The notes under the pieces were generated by a model. That model worked only from the letters and a program-made list of their open reading frames with translations. It was not told the origin of the DNA and ran no database searches. Of a stretch of 64,000 nucleotides of DNA, positions 62,755 to 64,000 are shown one piece after another (position 1 is the stretch's first letter; each line of letters opens with the position of its first letter). The DNA comes from Cystobasidiopsis lactophilus. Taxonomy: Eukaryota > Basidiomycota > Agaricostilbomycetes > Agaricostilbales > Chionosphaeraceae. Made by a program: the position numbers and the translations under genes. The stretch is from contig BCIO01000002.1 in the NCBI GenBank assembly GCA_001599975.1, positions 3,979,883-4,043,882 of the forward strand, read 5' to 3'.

Positions 62755-64000
62755 TTCCGCACCCAGCCTTCCTTCTGACTTTTGATACTGTGGATGCCGA
62801 CAGAGTGAGCTTAAGATCCGTTACAATCAGTGAACGCAGCGCTTATCGCAGAAAATTGGGCCACAGAGATGGGCGAGCGCTCAGGTCTGGAGCTTGGAGC
62901 TGCTGTGCGTCGCTCGCCTGTCACTTCAAGCCATGTCCTTGGCTTATGGGCTCTGATGGATCCACAGGTCGCTTGGTAATGCTCTTCGCTACCCTTAGAA
63001 GGCCCCATGACAGCAATCTAAAAGGCTGAAGGCGTCACAGGTTGCCAAAGGTGCGTCCGCCCTGTCACCCTCAGTCTAGCACTGCCATTGACTATTCCAA
63101 GCACTCGAGCGCACAGGCATGCTATGCGTACCTGGAATACGCTGATACGAATCCCGGCGCGTGAACATTGCCAGCTTTGTACGGCGCAGCGAAGTCGATA
63201 ACATCAGGTTCGTCCGGCCTGCCCTGTAGCTCTACTTCCCGTGAGAGCTCATTGCACACTCGTGGAACAGTTCTGTACCACTACACAGACTTCATCAACT
63301 TGTGCGCCGGTCTCGCCATGTGGCTAGTGTCCACGCTGGTCTCTCGAGGGTGCGTGGTGGGCCCTACTTTTGAGACGCTCTCGAGCAAGTTGCTCAGTGG
63401 AAGGTACTTGTTCCGCACAGGGATCTGCAACAGCCAAGCAAGTCGCCGACGTAACCGCTCGATTCTGCCGAACTCGAGACGAAGGTCGGTGGCCTTTTAC
63501 TCCCTCAGATGTTTTGCTTGTCACTCATCTGCTCGCGGCGGCGCCATTCGACAGATGAATTCAATCGCTTAAATTAGCGCGCAAGACGACCAGGCCCCGC
63601 TTCTCTGTCCCCAAGAAATGCTGTCTTGCGGATCCTGCGGCCGACTGCCTGGACTCTGGCATTTCAGACTCTATCGCGCCTTGCTTGGCTTCGTTGCGGC
63701 CTTGCCTTGCCCCTCTTCTTGATGTTGATATGATGAACTGGGCGTGGCACTATACAAACTGAAATGCTGCTCCGGAGAACTTGCTGTCGAGCTGGTGGTG
63801 GAAAAGTGCGTGCCGGTCTTCTACATCAGCCAAGATTTGTTGTCTTAGCTGTCAGTATCCTGGGCGTGCACAGATCAATGGGCTTCCCGGCATTCGAACG
63901 AGCTTCACCGGCCAAAACCCCAAGGCAGATCTTAGAAGGTATGCGTGGCCTCCTTTAGCTACTGTTCTGCAAGAGCTATCTTCAGACAGCTCTTCGCATA
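62755..64000 (+). repeat. Tandem repeat unit 2, cut by the window end
   Basis: Second copy of the 61.1-kb unit, in the same orientation and block order, running to the last base of the window. Its true end is not visible, and more copies may follow. Confidence 0.75.

Overview
The window looks like nuclear DNA of a basidiomycete fungus. Genes are compact and mostly intron-rich. Introns are short (about 50-85 nt) with GT..AG ends, CTAAC/CTGAC-like branch sites and phase-compatible joins. There are fungal marker genes (LRO1, RAT1, KGD4/YMR31-type, PEX1, THG1, a PalB/Rim13 calpain) and a Zn2Cys6 regulator. Moderate GC and short introns would suit a small-genome Pucciniomycotina lineage such as a Mixia-like fungus, but that is a guess. 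Six undetermined bases (N) lie near 10.1-10.3 kb.

1-26 kb is a conserved housekeeping block. In order it holds a large low-complexity protein (minus strand, probably one 1,849-aa gene made of three adjacent open frames), a senescence/spartin-domain protein, the PalB/Rim13 calpain-like protease, the acyltransferase LRO1, the peroxisomal AAA ATPase PEX1, a small unknown protein, the mitochondrial KGD4/YMR31 protein, proteasome subunit alpha1 (with a GC-AG intron) and tRNA-His guanylyltransferase THG1.

26-38 kb holds a type II membrane protein with an O-fucosyltransferase-like fold, a tandem pair of unrecognised Cys-rich genes (the second decayed, plus a third scrap), and a tight head-to-head pair of RNA-processing genes, ESF2/ABT1 and RAT1/XRN2, with start codons only 69 nt apart.

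38.7-54.3 kb looks like a metabolic gene cluster. It contains two very divergent adenylate-forming (ANL) enzyme-like genes, a Zn2Cys6 regulator, a DHA1-type and a DHA2-type MFS transporter, and a short-chain dehydrogenase. The cluster starts just after RAT1 and ends, 5 nt after the last stop codon, in a decayed copy of the RAT1 3' end. A second decayed RAT1 piece, carrying introns, lies at 55.7-56.3 kb. The cluster is therefore bracketed by RAT1-derived repeats, and this is the most interesting structure in the window.

56.5-64 kb holds three small unrecognised genes (a mitochondrial-type protein with G-A-I-G repeats, a Lys/Ala-tailed protein and a four-segment membrane protein), then a gene-poor tail. 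The tail carries two head-to-tail copies of a roughly 1.25-kb non-coding repeat. A short stretch resembling this repeat also abuts the RAT1 3' copy at 54.75 kb. No viral, retroviral, LTR or CRISPR element was recognised.
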